Shown here piece by piece: positions 36,823 through 45,585 of a stretch of DNA of 64,000 bases. Positions within the stretch are counted from its first letter, which is position 1. Every line of letters starts with the position of its first letter. The position numbers were made by a program, and so were the translations under genes. Below the pieces are notes generated by a model that was not told where the DNA came from, ran no database searches, and saw only the letters and a program-made list of their open reading frames with translations. This DNA is from Nocardia goodfellowii (GTDB taxonomy: Bacteria > Actinomycetota > Actinomycetes > Mycobacteriales > Mycobacteriaceae), in the NCBI RefSeq assembly GCF_017875645.1, contig NZ_JAGGMR010000001.1, positions 7,068,001-7,132,000 on the forward strand, written 5' to 3'.

Positions 36823-37662
36823 ATGGCTATGAGCGACAGGGCCGGTAGCGACCTCGCGGGGGTGGGTTCTGCGGAGTTGCTGGAGCGGGCGTTGGTGGTG
36901 GGAGACCCGGAGGACGACCGGTGGTGGCGGACAGTCACCGCCCTGCAACACCGCACCGATCGCGAGACGTTCGATGCTGTTGCGGCACTGGTCGATTCGG
37001 CGGACGCGACGACGCGGCTGCTGGCCGTCGACGTGCTGAGCCAGTACGGGTACGCGCACGAGAAGCCGTTCCTGGCGGAGGCGCTGCCGTTGTTCGCGGC
37101 GGCGTGCCGGGATCCGGATCCACGCGTGGTCGCGTCGGCGATCGGCGGATTCGGGCATCACTACGATCCGCGCGGTCTGCCGTTCGTGTTGCCGCACGCC
37201 ACTTCGGCGGACCGCGGAATCCGGTTCGCCGCCGCGGTGGCGCTGGCCACCATCGCCGGGGAGCCGCCCGCGACGGAGGCGGTGGACGCGCTGGTGCGAT
37301 TGAGCACCGATCCCGAGGACATGGTGCGGGACTGGGCGGTTTTCGGTCTCGGCACCCAACTCGACGTGGATACGCCCGCGGTGCGGGACGCGCTCGCCGC
37401 CCGATTGGATGACCATGACCCGGAGACCGCCGCCGAGGCCGCGATGGGGCTGGCCCGGCGTGGTGATGCCCGCGCCGTCGCCGCGCTGCATCGCATGCTG
37501 GCCGCCGAGCCCAGCACGCTCGCGCTGGAAGCCGCCACCGTGCTCGGCTCACCGGAATTCCTGCCCGCGCTACGGGCTTTGCGAGAGGACGCCGGCGCGG
37601 CCGAACCCTGGTACCTCGCCACTCTCGACGACGCGATCACCGCCTGCACCCCCGAGTACTGA
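36823..37662 (+). CDS. HEAT-repeat protein
   Basis: About 279 aa, almost entirely alpha-helical HEAT-like repeats of 30-35 residues (for example DATTRLLAVDVLSQYG, DRGIRFAAAVALATI, DMVRDWAVFGLGTQL, DPETAAEAAMGLARRG). Such solenoids bind proteins or nucleic acids; no enzyme motif is seen. The start is uncertain: ATG 36823 or 36829, neither with a strong ribosome-binding site. Convergent with the Clp_N gene 9 bp away. Confidence 0.8.
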   Translation: MAMSDRAGSDLAGVGSAELLERALVVGDPEDDRWWRTVTALQHRTDRETFDAVAALVDSADATTRLLAVDVLSQYGYAHEKPFLAEALPLFAAACRDPDPRVVASAIGGFGHHYDPRGLPFVLPHATSADRGIRFAAAVALATIAGEPPATEAVDALVRLSTDPEDMVRDWAVFGLGTQLDVDTPAVRDALAARLDDHDPETAAEAAMGLARRGDARAVAALHRMLAAEPSTLALEAATVLGSPEFLPALRALREDAGAAEPWYLATLDDAITACTPEY

Positions 37663-37671
37663 CCCGGCGGC

Positions 37672-38157
37672 TCACACCTGAAGGGCGGCAAGCCGTTCGC
37701 GGGTCAACTCCGGATCGATGCCGAGGTGGACGAGCAGTTCCGCGGCCGGGTCGGGCGCGGTCAGCACGAGCAGCGACCGGAGCAGATGACTGGGCGCCAG
37801 TGACCGCGTCCGGAGACCGGTGGCATCGACCGCGTCCCGCAGGACGGCGCGGGCATTGCTGGTGGCGTTGTTCCGGCTGAGCGGAAGCGGTTTGTAGGGC
37901 TGCGGAGTCGGCGGTTCCAGCCCGCGTAGCTCGAGCCCGAGGGTGGCCAGGGCGGTGCGGTCGAGGTCGTCCAGTCCGGCGCGTGCTTGCTCCAGGGTGA
38001 TGCCGAGCGCGCGGGCAGGCACGGACGCCTCGTCGTGTAGCAGCGCGAGCAAGAGATGGTCGGTGCCGAGGCGACGGGCGCCGGACCGGCCGGCTTCGTC
38101 GAGAGCCGCGGTAAGGACCGCCCCGAACGGGCTGGTCTTGGTGATCCGATCCCACAT
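37672..38157 (-). CDS. Clp N-terminal-domain protein without ATPase
   Basis: A 161-aa protein made up only of the double Clp_N (ClpA/ClpC N-domain) repeat: ARRLGTDHLLLALLHDEASVPARALG and LAPSHLLRSLLVLTAPDPAAELLVHLGI. The AAA+ modules are absent. In full ClpC this domain binds substrates and adaptors, and phosphoarginine in Bacillus. It lies 7 bp after a tiny HTH gene in the same operon, opposite an FAD monooxygenase, suggesting a stress-sensing partner or adaptor for the HTH protein. Confidence 0.9.
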   Translation of the reverse strand: MWDRITKTSPFGAVLTAALDEAGRSGARRLGTDHLLLALLHDEASVPARALGITLEQARAGLDDLDRTALATLGLELRGLEPPTPQPYKPLPLSRNNATSNARAVLRDAVDATGLRTRSLAPSHLLRSLLVLTAPDPAAELLVHLGIDPELTRERLAALQV

Positions 38158-38164
38158 ACCGGCC

Positions 38165-38368
38165 TCACTTTCCGTGTTTGGCGTGGGCGGACTGGCGCGT
38201 CACGCCGAGCGCGTCGCCGATCTGCTCCCACGTCCACCCCTCGGCGCGGGCGTGCCCGACCGCGGCAGCTTCCACCTGCTCGGCCAGCCGATGCAGCGCA
38301 CGGACCGCCCGCAATCCGACCGCAGGATCAGCCGAATGCAACCGCTGGGTGAGTTCTTCCAGTTCCAC
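38165..38368 (-). CDS. small helix-turn-helix regulator
   Basis: A 67-aa protein that is essentially one HTH plus a preceding helix: ALHRLAEQVEAAAVGHARAEG, then WTWEQIGDALGVTRQSAHAKHGK, a sigma-like/Trp-repressor-like HTH of the type found next to Clp_N proteins. The GTG at 38368 has no Shine-Dalgarno, but a TTGACA-N17-GAAACT promoter ends 6 bp before it, so the mRNA is probably leaderless. The promoter lies inside a large palindrome, implying autoregulation. Confidence 0.82.
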   Translation of the reverse strand: MELEELTQRLHSADPAVGLRAVRALHRLAEQVEAAAVGHARAEGWTWEQIGDALGVTRQSAHAKHGK

Positions 38369-38371
38369 AGC

Positions 38372-38414
38372 GTCAGTTTCGCTTGACAAGCATCGCCTGT
38401 CAAATGAAACTGAC
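38372..38414. promoter_or_regulatory. 43-bp palindromic operator with two face-to-face promoters
   Basis: Two 17-bp arms (38372-38388 and 38398-38414) are inverted repeats with only two central mismatches, around a 9-bp loop. Each arm carries TTGACA as -35 for one direction, and the outer GAAACT of the opposite arm is 17 bp downstream as -10 (conserved A2 and T6). The two promoters therefore face each other, reading into the HTH/Clp_N operon and the monooxygenase gene. A repressor or activator dimer bound here would control both. Confidence 0.75.
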
Positions 38415-38447
38415 AGCGAGGGTTCGACGATGTGCAGGAGTGCCCTG

Positions 38448-40052
38448 ATGACTACCGAGGTGATCGTCGTCGGCGCGGGCCCGACCGGGCTGCTGCTGGC
38501 CTGCGAGCTGGCGCTCTGCGGTGTGCGGCCGGTCGTGCTGGAACGCCAGCCGCTACCGCGCGAGCTACCCAAGGCCAATGGACTCGGCGGCGAGATCGTG
38601 CGCCTGCTCGACTATCGCGGCCTGACCCCACGCTGCCGCGCCCACAGTTCCTATCTGGGCCCCGTTCCCGGATTCCCGTTCGGCGGTACGGAATTGGACT
38701 TCACGAAGCTCGAGGAGAGCCCGCTGCACGCGATGCTCATCCCCCAGCCGCGCTTGGAACAGGTGCTGACCGAGCGTGCGCTCGAACTCGGCGCCGAGAT
38801 CCGGCGCGGGCACGAGCTGCGCCGGTTCCATCAGGATGCCGACGGCGTGTCTGCCGAAGCACGGGGTCCGGCGGGCGAATACCGGCTCGGCGCACGATAT
38901 CTCGTCGGCTGCGACGGCGGCCGCAGTGCAGTGCGCGCCGCCGCCGGTATCGCCTTTCCCGGCACCACCTATCCGGAAATGACGCGACTGGGGCATGTGG
39001 GAATGCCGGACCCGGTGGAATTGCTGAGCAACGGTGACCTGGAGGTGCCCGGCCTCGGGCGGGTGCGGTCGGGCTTCACCCGGACCGAGCGCGGGACGCT
39101 CGCTGTCGCGTCGTTCACGCCGGAGGTCCTGCTCGTGTCGGTCACCGACGCCGAGCCCGCGCCCGCCGACCCCGACGCGCCGGTGACCCTGCCGGAGCTG
39201 CGAGCCGGCATCCGCCGCGTGCTGGGCGCGGATCTGCCACTGGGCGAACCGATTTGGCTGTCCCGGTTCTCCGCGCAGGCACGGCAGGCCGAACGCTACC
39301 GGGCCGGCCGGGTGTTCGTGGCCGGTGATGCCGCGCATCTGTTCCCGGCCGGCGGCGCGGCACTGAACGTCGGGCTACTCGACACCATCAACCTCGGCTG
39401 GAAGCTCGCCGCCGCCGTGCACGGCTGGGCGCCGCCCGGTCTCCTGAACACCTACCATTCGGAGCGCCATCCCGCCGGTGCCCGTGCGTTGCTCCAGACT
39501 CGCGCCCAGACCGCACTGGCGGCGGCGACCGGCGACGACGAGTCCGCCCTGCGCGATCTGTGCCTCGAGCTTCTGGGTGACGAACAAGCACTGCGCCGGG
39601 TGGGCCGGATGCTGGCCGGTTCGGATATCCGCTACCCGATGACCTCGGCTGACCCGGGGACGCACCCGATACCAGGTTCGCAGGACCCAGGGACACACTC
39701 GCCACCGGGTTCGCAGGACCCCGGGACGCCCCCGCTCCTTGGTTCGCTCATGCCCGACCTGCTTTTGCAGGGCTGCGAATCCGCGAGCAGCGTCGCCCAA
39801 CTCATGCCGGCGGCCCGGCCCGTCCTGCTGCAACTGGATGGCGGCCGCGACTGGCACGAGGCCACCCACGGTTGGGCCGACCGGGTCGATTTCCACACGG
39901 CCCACTGTGCCGACCGGCCGGCCGACGCGGTGTTGCTTCGCCCGGACGGCCACGTGGCGTGGCTGGACCCGGTCGGCGGAGCCACGGCCGCGGCGGCCGC
40001 GCTGCGGACCTCTTTGAACCACTGGTTCGGGGCCGCCTCGGCTACCAGCTGA
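38448..40052 (+). CDS. FAD-dependent aromatic monooxygenase
   Basis: A 534-aa class A flavoprotein monooxygenase. Dinucleotide fold GAGPTG (residues 9-14), the later FAD motif GDAAHLFPAGGAALNVGLLD, and a C-terminal thioredoxin-like region as in PgaE/RdmE and rifampicin monooxygenase types. It hydroxylates aromatic or polyketide substrates with NAD(P)H and O2; the actual substrate is unknown. ATG 38448 has AGGAG 7 bases upstream. A 3 x 33-bp tandem repeat is inserted before the C-terminal region. The last 11 bp overlap the convergent emb gene. Control by the HTH/Clp_N pair is inferred. Confidence 0.9.
   Translation: MTTEVIVVGAGPTGLLLACELALCGVRPVVLERQPLPRELPKANGLGGEIVRLLDYRGLTPRCRAHSSYLGPVPGFPFGGTELDFTKLEESPLHAMLIPQPRLEQVLTERALELGAEIRRGHELRRFHQDADGVSAEARGPAGEYRLGARYLVGCDGGRSAVRAAAGIAFPGTTYPEMTRLGHVGMPDPVELLSNGDLEVPGLGRVRSGFTRTERGTLAVASFTPEVLLVSVTDAEPAPADPDAPVTLPELRAGIRRVLGADLPLGEPIWLSRFSAQARQAERYRAGRVFVAGDAAHLFPAGGAALNVGLLDTINLGWKLAAAVHGWAPPGLLNTYHSERHPAGARALLQTRAQTALAAATGDDESALRDLCLELLGDEQALRRVGRMLAGSDIRYPMTSADPGTHPIPGSQDPGTHSPPGSQDPGTPPLLGSLMPDLLLQGCESASSVAQLMPAARPVLLQLDGGRDWHEATHGWADRVDFHTAHCADRPADAVLLRPDGHVAWLDPVGGATAAAAALRTSLNHWFGAASATS
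39651..39749 (+). repeat. 3 x 33-bp in-frame tandem repeat in monooxygenase gene
   Basis: Three consecutive 33-bp units (39651-39683, 39684-39716, 39717-39749) encode DPGTHPIPGSQ, DPGTHSPPGSQ and DPGTPPLLGSL. Units 1 and 2 are the most alike; the third has diverged. The Pro/Gly-rich insert falls between the FAD/substrate part and the C-terminal thioredoxin-like domain. Confidence 0.9.
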
Positions 40053-43000
40053 CGTTGATCGGGCCCGGCGACCAAGTGCCCCAGCGGTTCTGCGAGTCGA
40101 CCCGCACCCGGGCGCGAATCGCGTTGGGGTCCAATGGGATGTACTGCTCCAGCGACCCCCAGTCGCCGGGGCGGTCCCAGTCGTGGTTCAGATAGGCCGG
40201 GACGGTGCGGGTGGTGTAGAGCTGCTCGGTCCAGCCGAGCGGGCCGCCGCCGACGTGGTCCTGCCACATATTGGTGATGGAGGCGCCGGTGCGGTCCGGC
40301 AGGATCCGGTATTCGGGCAGGTCGGAGACACCGTTGTAGGTCGGCAGGTGGTTCTGGCACGGGAAGTTCAGGCCGACGGCCCAGTCGAGCAGTACCGGCG
40401 TGCGCGAACCGAGCAGTGCGTTCAGCGTTTTCGTCAGCGGCACCCGGGGCGGGGTGACGGCGAGCCACTGGTCCTTGCCGAGATCCTTGTCCTCGGCGAC
40501 CAAGCGAACCACGTCTGCGTCGCCGGGAAGCTGATCGAGCGGGACGCGCACGTTGCGCCACAGCGGCGCGGGGCCGATATCGATCGGCAGAATACGACCA
40601 CCCGTGGTGACGGCGCCGTCGGATCCCGTTGTCCCGTACTCGAGTTCGAGATGCTGGCCGGGGTGTTCGACCCCGTCGGAGTCGATGGATCGGATCCGGC
40701 CCGCCACCGCGACGGCGATGATGTCACCGCGAGTTCCGTTGACCGCGTGCGGCAGTCGGAACCATCCGGTGGTCAACGTGGCGGGAGCCTGTTCGCCTTC
40801 GCGGTAACTGCCGAGCACGGGGGTGGTCGCCGAGTCGAGGCCGAAGGGCAGGGCGACGGAGCTCCCGCTCGTGGTATCGGATTCCGACTCCGCGGATTTC
40901 GCGGCGTCCTGCAGGTCCTCCGGGTCGCTGGAGACGGTATTGGCGCGACCGGCCTCGGAGTCGACCTCGTCGGAAACCAGCACGGGGGCAACGCCGCTCG
41001 CGCTGAAGCCCGCGGATTCGGTCCCGGCCAGCGCGGCGCCGGCGTCACCGGTGAGTGGGGCGAGCATCGACGCGTTCGGATCGGATTCCACCAGAACGTC
41101 GTCGGCGAGACCACAGCCACCCGCGAAAGCGGCGGACAGATTGGACTTGCCGAGCGAGTACGCCGGGTACTGCGACACTGTCGCTTTGGCGAACGGCGCC
41201 ACCTCGAACAGCACCATGAACGCGGCGACCAACGCCAATACCGGTGTCCGGGTGACTTTCTCGGCCCACGGGCGCAGCCGGGTATCCGGCCGGATGTGCC
41301 ACCACCCCGCGACCAGCAGGGCGAGCACCGACAAACCGGCCGCGATGCTCGACAGCCCCTTGCCCGCGATCTCGGGCGCCTTGTCCCACCACGGGATGCC
41401 CCACGAGGACACATACCAGTACCCGTTGGCCGCCACGAATGTCATGGCCAGCGTGAAGAACACCGCCGCCGCGAACAGCGCGCGGTTACGCACCGGCCGT
41501 AGCACTCCGTGCCCGACCGCCACCGCGGTGAGCGCCGCGACGCAGCCGGCCAGGCCCGCGAAGACACCGAATTGATGATTCCACTTGGTCGGCGAGAACA
41601 TCATCAGCACCATCGCGGCGAAGGTGATGCCCACCAGCCGCCGCGTCGGCCCGGCGGCGGTCCCCGGGAGGTGACCGCCGCGGCGCAGCATGCTCACCAC
41701 ACAGACGATGAGACCGAGCAGCAGCATGAACATGCCGAACCGGCGGGTGAGCCAGCCGTCGCCGCTCGGGGTGATCAGGTACTGGTAGCGCAGATACTCG
41801 AAGAACCAGGACTCCCCCGGTTTGATCTGGTCGTGCACCCGCAGCATCTCGAGCACCGCGGCCAGGGTCCGGTCGGCGAACACCACGGTCAGCACCAGCA
41901 GTCCCGCCGCGCACAGCGGAACGAGCAGGGGCAGGTAACCGGTCGTCTTCGCCCGCCGCACAAGGACTTCCGTCATCCCGCGGGCACCGGCCGCCAGCGC
42001 CGCCACACAGATCAAACCGGACGGGGCCGCGGTCAGGGTGAACGCGGCGACGATGATCGCGCACGCATAGGGCAGCAACCGCCGGGTCGCCAGCGCCCGC
42101 TCCACCGATACCCAGGTCAGCAGAACGCCGGTGGCCACCACGAATTCGGCTCGCAGACCATTGTTGTAGGGCAGCCAGAACGCCAGGAACATCAGCGCCG
42201 ACGTCCACACCGCGACCCCGCCGCGCAAGGCCGGGCCGAGCCGGGGCAGCACCTCGCGGCTGATCACCCACCAGCAGATCACCGCGGAGGCCAAGGTGGG
42301 CAAGCGAACCCACGGGCTGACCGTGGAAACCTGCGCCAGCCAACCGATCACGTCGGTGTAGGGGGTGTAGAACGGACCCTCGTCGACGCTGAACCAGCGG
42401 TAGTAGTTCGACATGTACCCCGAACTCTGCGCGCCGCGCGCCATGCCGAGGATGTAGCCGTCGTCGGAAGTGTTGGCCCCCAGGAAGTGCCAGACGCCCA
42501 GCGTCGCGAACACCAGCCAGTCGACCGGCCGCAGCCGCCACCAGCGCGTGGGCAGGAACCGGCGGGTGGCGCGACCGTCCAGGCGGTCGAGGCGGTGCAG
42601 GGCCACCAGCGCGACCAGCGTAGCGAGCACGCACAGGATGATGACGGCCAGCTTGAGCGGTGTCGGCGAGGTGGAGAACCGGGAGTCGACGGCGATGTCC
42701 ACCGCCAAACCCGCGGGCGGCGCGCCCTTTATGTCACTGAACACACCGACCACTTGCGGGCGCAGGTCTTTGGTGGGCAGGTCGCCGGAACTGATCGGCC
42801 CTGTGCCGCTCACGGCGACGGAATTCCGGCCGATCCCGACCTCGACCGCCACCGCGCAATTCTGGCCGCGCACAGTATCCAGCGGCGCCGACCACAGCAG
42901 GGTGTTCCGGGAGACGATGTCCACCCGCCCGGGTCGCTCGGCGGTGTCCGCCACGACCTTGGCGACGAAGCCGTAGCGCTCCATATCCGGCGATTGCCGC

Positions 43001-43317
43001 GGAATGGTCGACATCACGACACCGCCGGTCTCGGCGAGCGCGGTCAGCGCGGTACAGGGAATGTTCGCCGTCAACTCGATCGGCGCGTAGGCGGTGAGCG
43101 GCGCCTGAATACTGGTGGCCGAACCGGATTGCGGCCACGAGACGGTGGCGGCATCCATACGCACCGGCAGCAAGGGGATCGCGATCGCGCACAGGACGCC
43201 GATCAGCGCCGCGATCACCGCGACGGGCCGAGCCCACCCCTGATACTTCGACGATCTCGCTCTGCCGGGTCGGGATTCGTCGACGGAGCGCTCCGCCCAC
43301 ACCATTGTGTCAGCCAC
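40042..43317 (-). CDS. Emb-type arabinosyltransferase
   Basis: A 1091-aa GT53 membrane enzyme that transfers arabinofuranose from decaprenyl-phosphoryl-arabinose to arabinogalactan or lipoarabinomannan. A first helix, an external jelly-roll-like domain, then about 12 helices and a C-terminal carbohydrate-binding domain. The GT-C motif Asp285-Asp286 (SDDGYILGMARG) is intact. Met302 in GYMSNYYRWF aligns by eye with EmbB Met306, the main ethambutol-resistance position in M. tuberculosis. Only one emb gene is visible; EmbA/B/C subtype not assigned. Confidence 0.95.
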   Translation of the reverse strand: MADTMVWAERSVDESRPGRARSSKYQGWARPVAVIAALIGVLCAIAIPLLPVRMDAATVSWPQSGSATSIQAPLTAYAPIELTANIPCTALTALAETGGVVMSTIPRQSPDMERYGFVAKVVADTAERPGRVDIVSRNTLLWSAPLDTVRGQNCAVAVEVGIGRNSVAVSGTGPISSGDLPTKDLRPQVVGVFSDIKGAPPAGLAVDIAVDSRFSTSPTPLKLAVIILCVLATLVALVALHRLDRLDGRATRRFLPTRWWRLRPVDWLVFATLGVWHFLGANTSDDGYILGMARGAQSSGYMSNYYRWFSVDEGPFYTPYTDVIGWLAQVSTVSPWVRLPTLASAVICWWVISREVLPRLGPALRGGVAVWTSALMFLAFWLPYNNGLRAEFVVATGVLLTWVSVERALATRRLLPYACAIIVAAFTLTAAPSGLICVAALAAGARGMTEVLVRRAKTTGYLPLLVPLCAAGLLVLTVVFADRTLAAVLEMLRVHDQIKPGESWFFEYLRYQYLITPSGDGWLTRRFGMFMLLLGLIVCVVSMLRRGGHLPGTAAGPTRRLVGITFAAMVLMMFSPTKWNHQFGVFAGLAGCVAALTAVAVGHGVLRPVRNRALFAAAVFFTLAMTFVAANGYWYVSSWGIPWWDKAPEIAGKGLSSIAAGLSVLALLVAGWWHIRPDTRLRPWAEKVTRTPVLALVAAFMVLFEVAPFAKATVSQYPAYSLGKSNLSAAFAGGCGLADDVLVESDPNASMLAPLTGDAGAALAGTESAGFSASGVAPVLVSDEVDSEAGRANTVSSDPEDLQDAAKSAESESDTTSGSSVALPFGLDSATTPVLGSYREGEQAPATLTTGWFRLPHAVNGTRGDIIAVAVAGRIRSIDSDGVEHPGQHLELEYGTTGSDGAVTTGGRILPIDIGPAPLWRNVRVPLDQLPGDADVVRLVAEDKDLGKDQWLAVTPPRVPLTKTLNALLGSRTPVLLDWAVGLNFPCQNHLPTYNGVSDLPEYRILPDRTGASITNMWQDHVGGGPLGWTEQLYTTRTVPAYLNHDWDRPGDWGSLEQYIPLDPNAIRARVRVDSQNRWGTWSPGPINVSW

Positions 43318-43395
43318 GGAGCCTGATAGTAGCGGCGGTTGCCGAAAATGGTACTGCCGCTAAGTTTCCGGCGAACGGTCACAGCCGGTGCCGCG

Positions 43396-43417
43396 CGCAC
43401 CGGCCGTGACCGGTGCG
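43396..43417 (-). terminator. hairpin after Mtb12-like gene
   Basis: An 8-bp perfect stem, CGCACCGG with CCGGTGCG, 6-nt loop, ends 3 bp past the lipoprotein stop and lies before emb on the same strand. No T run. Confidence 0.5.
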
Positions 43418-43420
43418 ACA

Positions 43421-43930
43421 TCAGGCGGTGCAGGCCACCGACTGGACATTGGCCAGCTGCAGCATCTGGCAGGCCCACGCCTTCTGCACCTTCCACTTGC
43501 CGTCTTCGGCGACGAACGGCACGTCGGCGATGTTCTCCTGGCCGTTGATGGTGATCTTGGCCTTGGCGTTGATGGTGTCACCGAACGCCGTCACCTCGGT
43601 GACCTCGGCCGACGCGCCGGACTGCTGAACGGCCTGGGCGAGGCGGCCCGGCAGTTCCGGATCGGCCTGGGCGCCCTGGACCATTTCCAGCTTCTCGTCG
43701 TTCGGCACGTTCGGGTCGAGCGCCTTCTGCAGCTGGGCGTTCAGCTCCGCCACGGTCGGGACCGGCGGCACGTTCGCCGCGCTGGTGGCCGCCGTCGTCA
43801 TGGCACTGGTCGTCGAGCTCTTCGCCGTCGAAGTGTCCTTCTTGTCATCGCTGCCGCAGGCAGTCATGCTCAGTGCGGCGGCGAGGGCCAAGCCGGCGAT
43901 CGCGATGCGTCCAGTCTTACGAAGCTTCAA
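43421..43930 (-). CDS. Mtb12-like low-molecular-weight lipoprotein antigen
   Basis: A 169-aa exported protein. The signal peptide ends in a lipobox (ALSMTAC, Cys25), then a Thr/Ser-rich linker, then a domain like the C-terminal part of mycobacterial MTB12/CFP2: VAELNAQLQKALDPNVPNDEKLE, and a C-terminal Cys pair (ACQML...VACTA). The start is TTG at 43930 with AAAGGA about 7 bases upstream; no better ATG or GTG fits the signal peptide. Function of the family unknown; known as secreted antigens. Confidence 0.85.
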   Translation of the reverse strand: MKLRKTGRIAIAGLALAAALSMTACGSDDKKDTSTAKSSTTSAMTTAATSAANVPPVPTVAELNAQLQKALDPNVPNDEKLEMVQGAQADPELPGRLAQAVQQSGASAEVTEVTAFGDTINAKAKITINGQENIADVPFVAEDGKWKVQKAWACQMLQLANVQSVACTA

Positions 43931-44033
43931 CTGCTCGTCCTTTGCGTTCGAGTAGGTTCCGTGGTTTCCCGCAGCAGCTTCCACCCACCGGTCGTTGAAA
44001 TACCTCAGCGGCTTCACTGCACGGTGCTTCAGG

Positions 44034-45416
44034 CTAGTGGAGGCTGTCGAGCGGATCGGCACGGGACAGACTGATGTCGTCGGCGCTGAAGGTACGCGCT
44101 GGGCCGGGGCCTGTCGAACTGGTCTCGAAACGGACAGTGACCACTCCCAATCCCGCGCCCTGCACCCAGCCGTGCCCGAATTCCGGGTGCGCGACATCCA
44201 TTCCGGGATACCACAAGGTTGCTCGCTGCTCCGGCGGGTCCGATTCGGCTGCGGGGGCCGGGGTTTCGGGCGCCGAGTCGGCCGGGACGTCCTCGATCGG
44301 ATCCTGGTCCAGCTCCGGGAACAGCGATTCCTGGCGCACGGTGGACAGCCCGCCGAAACCGACGCCCACCAACCGAATCGGGCCCAGCTCGGCCGGGTCG
44401 ATCGCGGACCGCTGCGCGGCGGTGGAGAGAGTAACCAGATCCGTTGTCGCGTAGGGCAACGTGAACGAACGGGTGACCACGCTCATATCGGACTTCTTCA
44501 ATTTCAGCACCACGGTGCGCGCGGCCCGGCCGTCCTTCTCCAGCCTGCGGTGCGCGGACGCGGCCATCGCCTCGATGGCGGGCCGCAACTGCGCGAGGGT
44601 GACGATGTCGGTCTCGTAGGTGTTCTCGGCGCTGATCTGTTTGGCTTCGGCCCGTTCCGCCACCGGGCGGTCGTCGATGCCGCGCGCCAGCCGGTGCAGC
44701 GCCGACCCGACACTGCCGCCCAGAATGGACGCGGCCTCCGATTCGGGCAGCGCGGCGAACGCACCCACGGTCTCGATGCCCAGGGAGCGCAGCCGGCTTT
44801 CGGCGACCGGGCCGATCCCCCACAGTTTGCGGACCGGCAGCGCGGCCAGTAGCCGCTGCTGTTCGGCCGGCGAAACCACCCGGATGCCATCGGGTTTCGC
44901 CAGGCCGGACGCGATCTTGGCCAGCTGTTTGCCGGTACCCGCGCCGATCGAGGCGACCAGGCCGGTCCGCGCCCGCACCACCGCCCGCAGTTCGGTGCTG
45001 AACCGGTGTACCTCGGCCACCGTCGCACCGGCCAATTCCGCCGGCTCACCGAAGGCCTCGTCGAACGACAGCGTCTCGAGCACGGGGATGCGGCTGCGCA
45101 GCGCCTCGAAAACCCGCCCGCTCATCTCGCCGTAGACCACGCCGCGCGGCGGCACGACCACCGCCGACCCACCCACCAGCCGCCGCGCCTGATGCATCGG
45201 CATGGCCGAGCGCGCACCGAAGACCCGGGCCTCGTAGCTCGCACCCGCGACCACCCCGCGACCGCCGGTGCCGCCGACGAGCACCGGACGCCCGCGCAGG
45301 GTAGGCCGGGTCAGTTGCTCGACGGATGCGAAGAAGGCGTCCATGTCGATGTGCAGCACCCAGCGCCGCGCGGCGCGCTCCGCATCCTCCGGCGGGTACG
45401 GCGACCGGGTGCTCAC
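44034..45416 (-). CDS. dinB: DNA polymerase IV (DinB/DinX type) with C-terminal extension
   Basis: A 460-aa Y-family translesion polymerase. Catalytic Asp24 ([13 protein letters not shown]) and Asp119-Glu120 (SFDEAF); steric gate Phe28 or Phe29. Little finger (about 245-355), then a beta-clamp motif QESLF at 362-366. Unlike short DinB2, it continues about 95 residues, and residues 402-451 ([18 protein letters not shown]...) resemble the Tudor-like tail of UvrD/PcrA and RapA. Length matches mycobacterial DinB1/DinX (463 aa). Lower-fidelity, inducible polymerase role by family. Confidence 0.94.
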   Translation of the reverse strand: MSTRSPYPPEDAERAARRWVLHIDMDAFFASVEQLTRPTLRGRPVLVGGTGGRGVVAGASYEARVFGARSAMPMHQARRLVGGSAVVVPPRGVVYGEMSGRVFEALRSRIPVLETLSFDEAFGEPAELAGATVAEVHRFSTELRAVVRARTGLVASIGAGTGKQLAKIASGLAKPDGIRVVSPAEQQRLLAALPVRKLWGIGPVAESRLRSLGIETVGAFAALPESEAASILGGSVGSALHRLARGIDDRPVAERAEAKQISAENTYETDIVTLAQLRPAIEAMAASAHRRLEKDGRAARTVVLKLKKSDMSVVTRSFTLPYATTDLVTLSTAAQRSAIDPAELGPIRLVGVGFGGLSTVRQESLFPELDQDPIEDVPADSAPETPAPAAESDPPEQRATLWYPGMDVAHPEFGHGWVQGAGLGVVTVRFETSSTGPGPARTFSADDISLSRADPLDSLH

Positions 45417-45585
45417 CGCGCCCGCCGCTGCTTCAGGGTCCTCACGGCCAGGAATCTACGCGGCCGCACCGACAGCTTCCGCACCGGCGAGTCGCCGGTT
45501 GACTGTGCGATAGCTGCCGCCGCCACGCCGGGGTCTACCCGCCTTGACCTGCCCCGATCGGACTTGGCACCCACGCGGGTGTGTG

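Noticed and set aside
38178..38447. Upstream extension of the monooxygenase frame through the palindrome
   Set aside because: It runs antisense through the HTH gene; ATG 38448 has AGGAG and matches the start of the FAD fold.
41509..43326. Long plus-strand frame opposite emb
   Set aside because: Low-complexity Arg/Gln/His-rich translation, fully antisense to a clear arabinosyltransferase.
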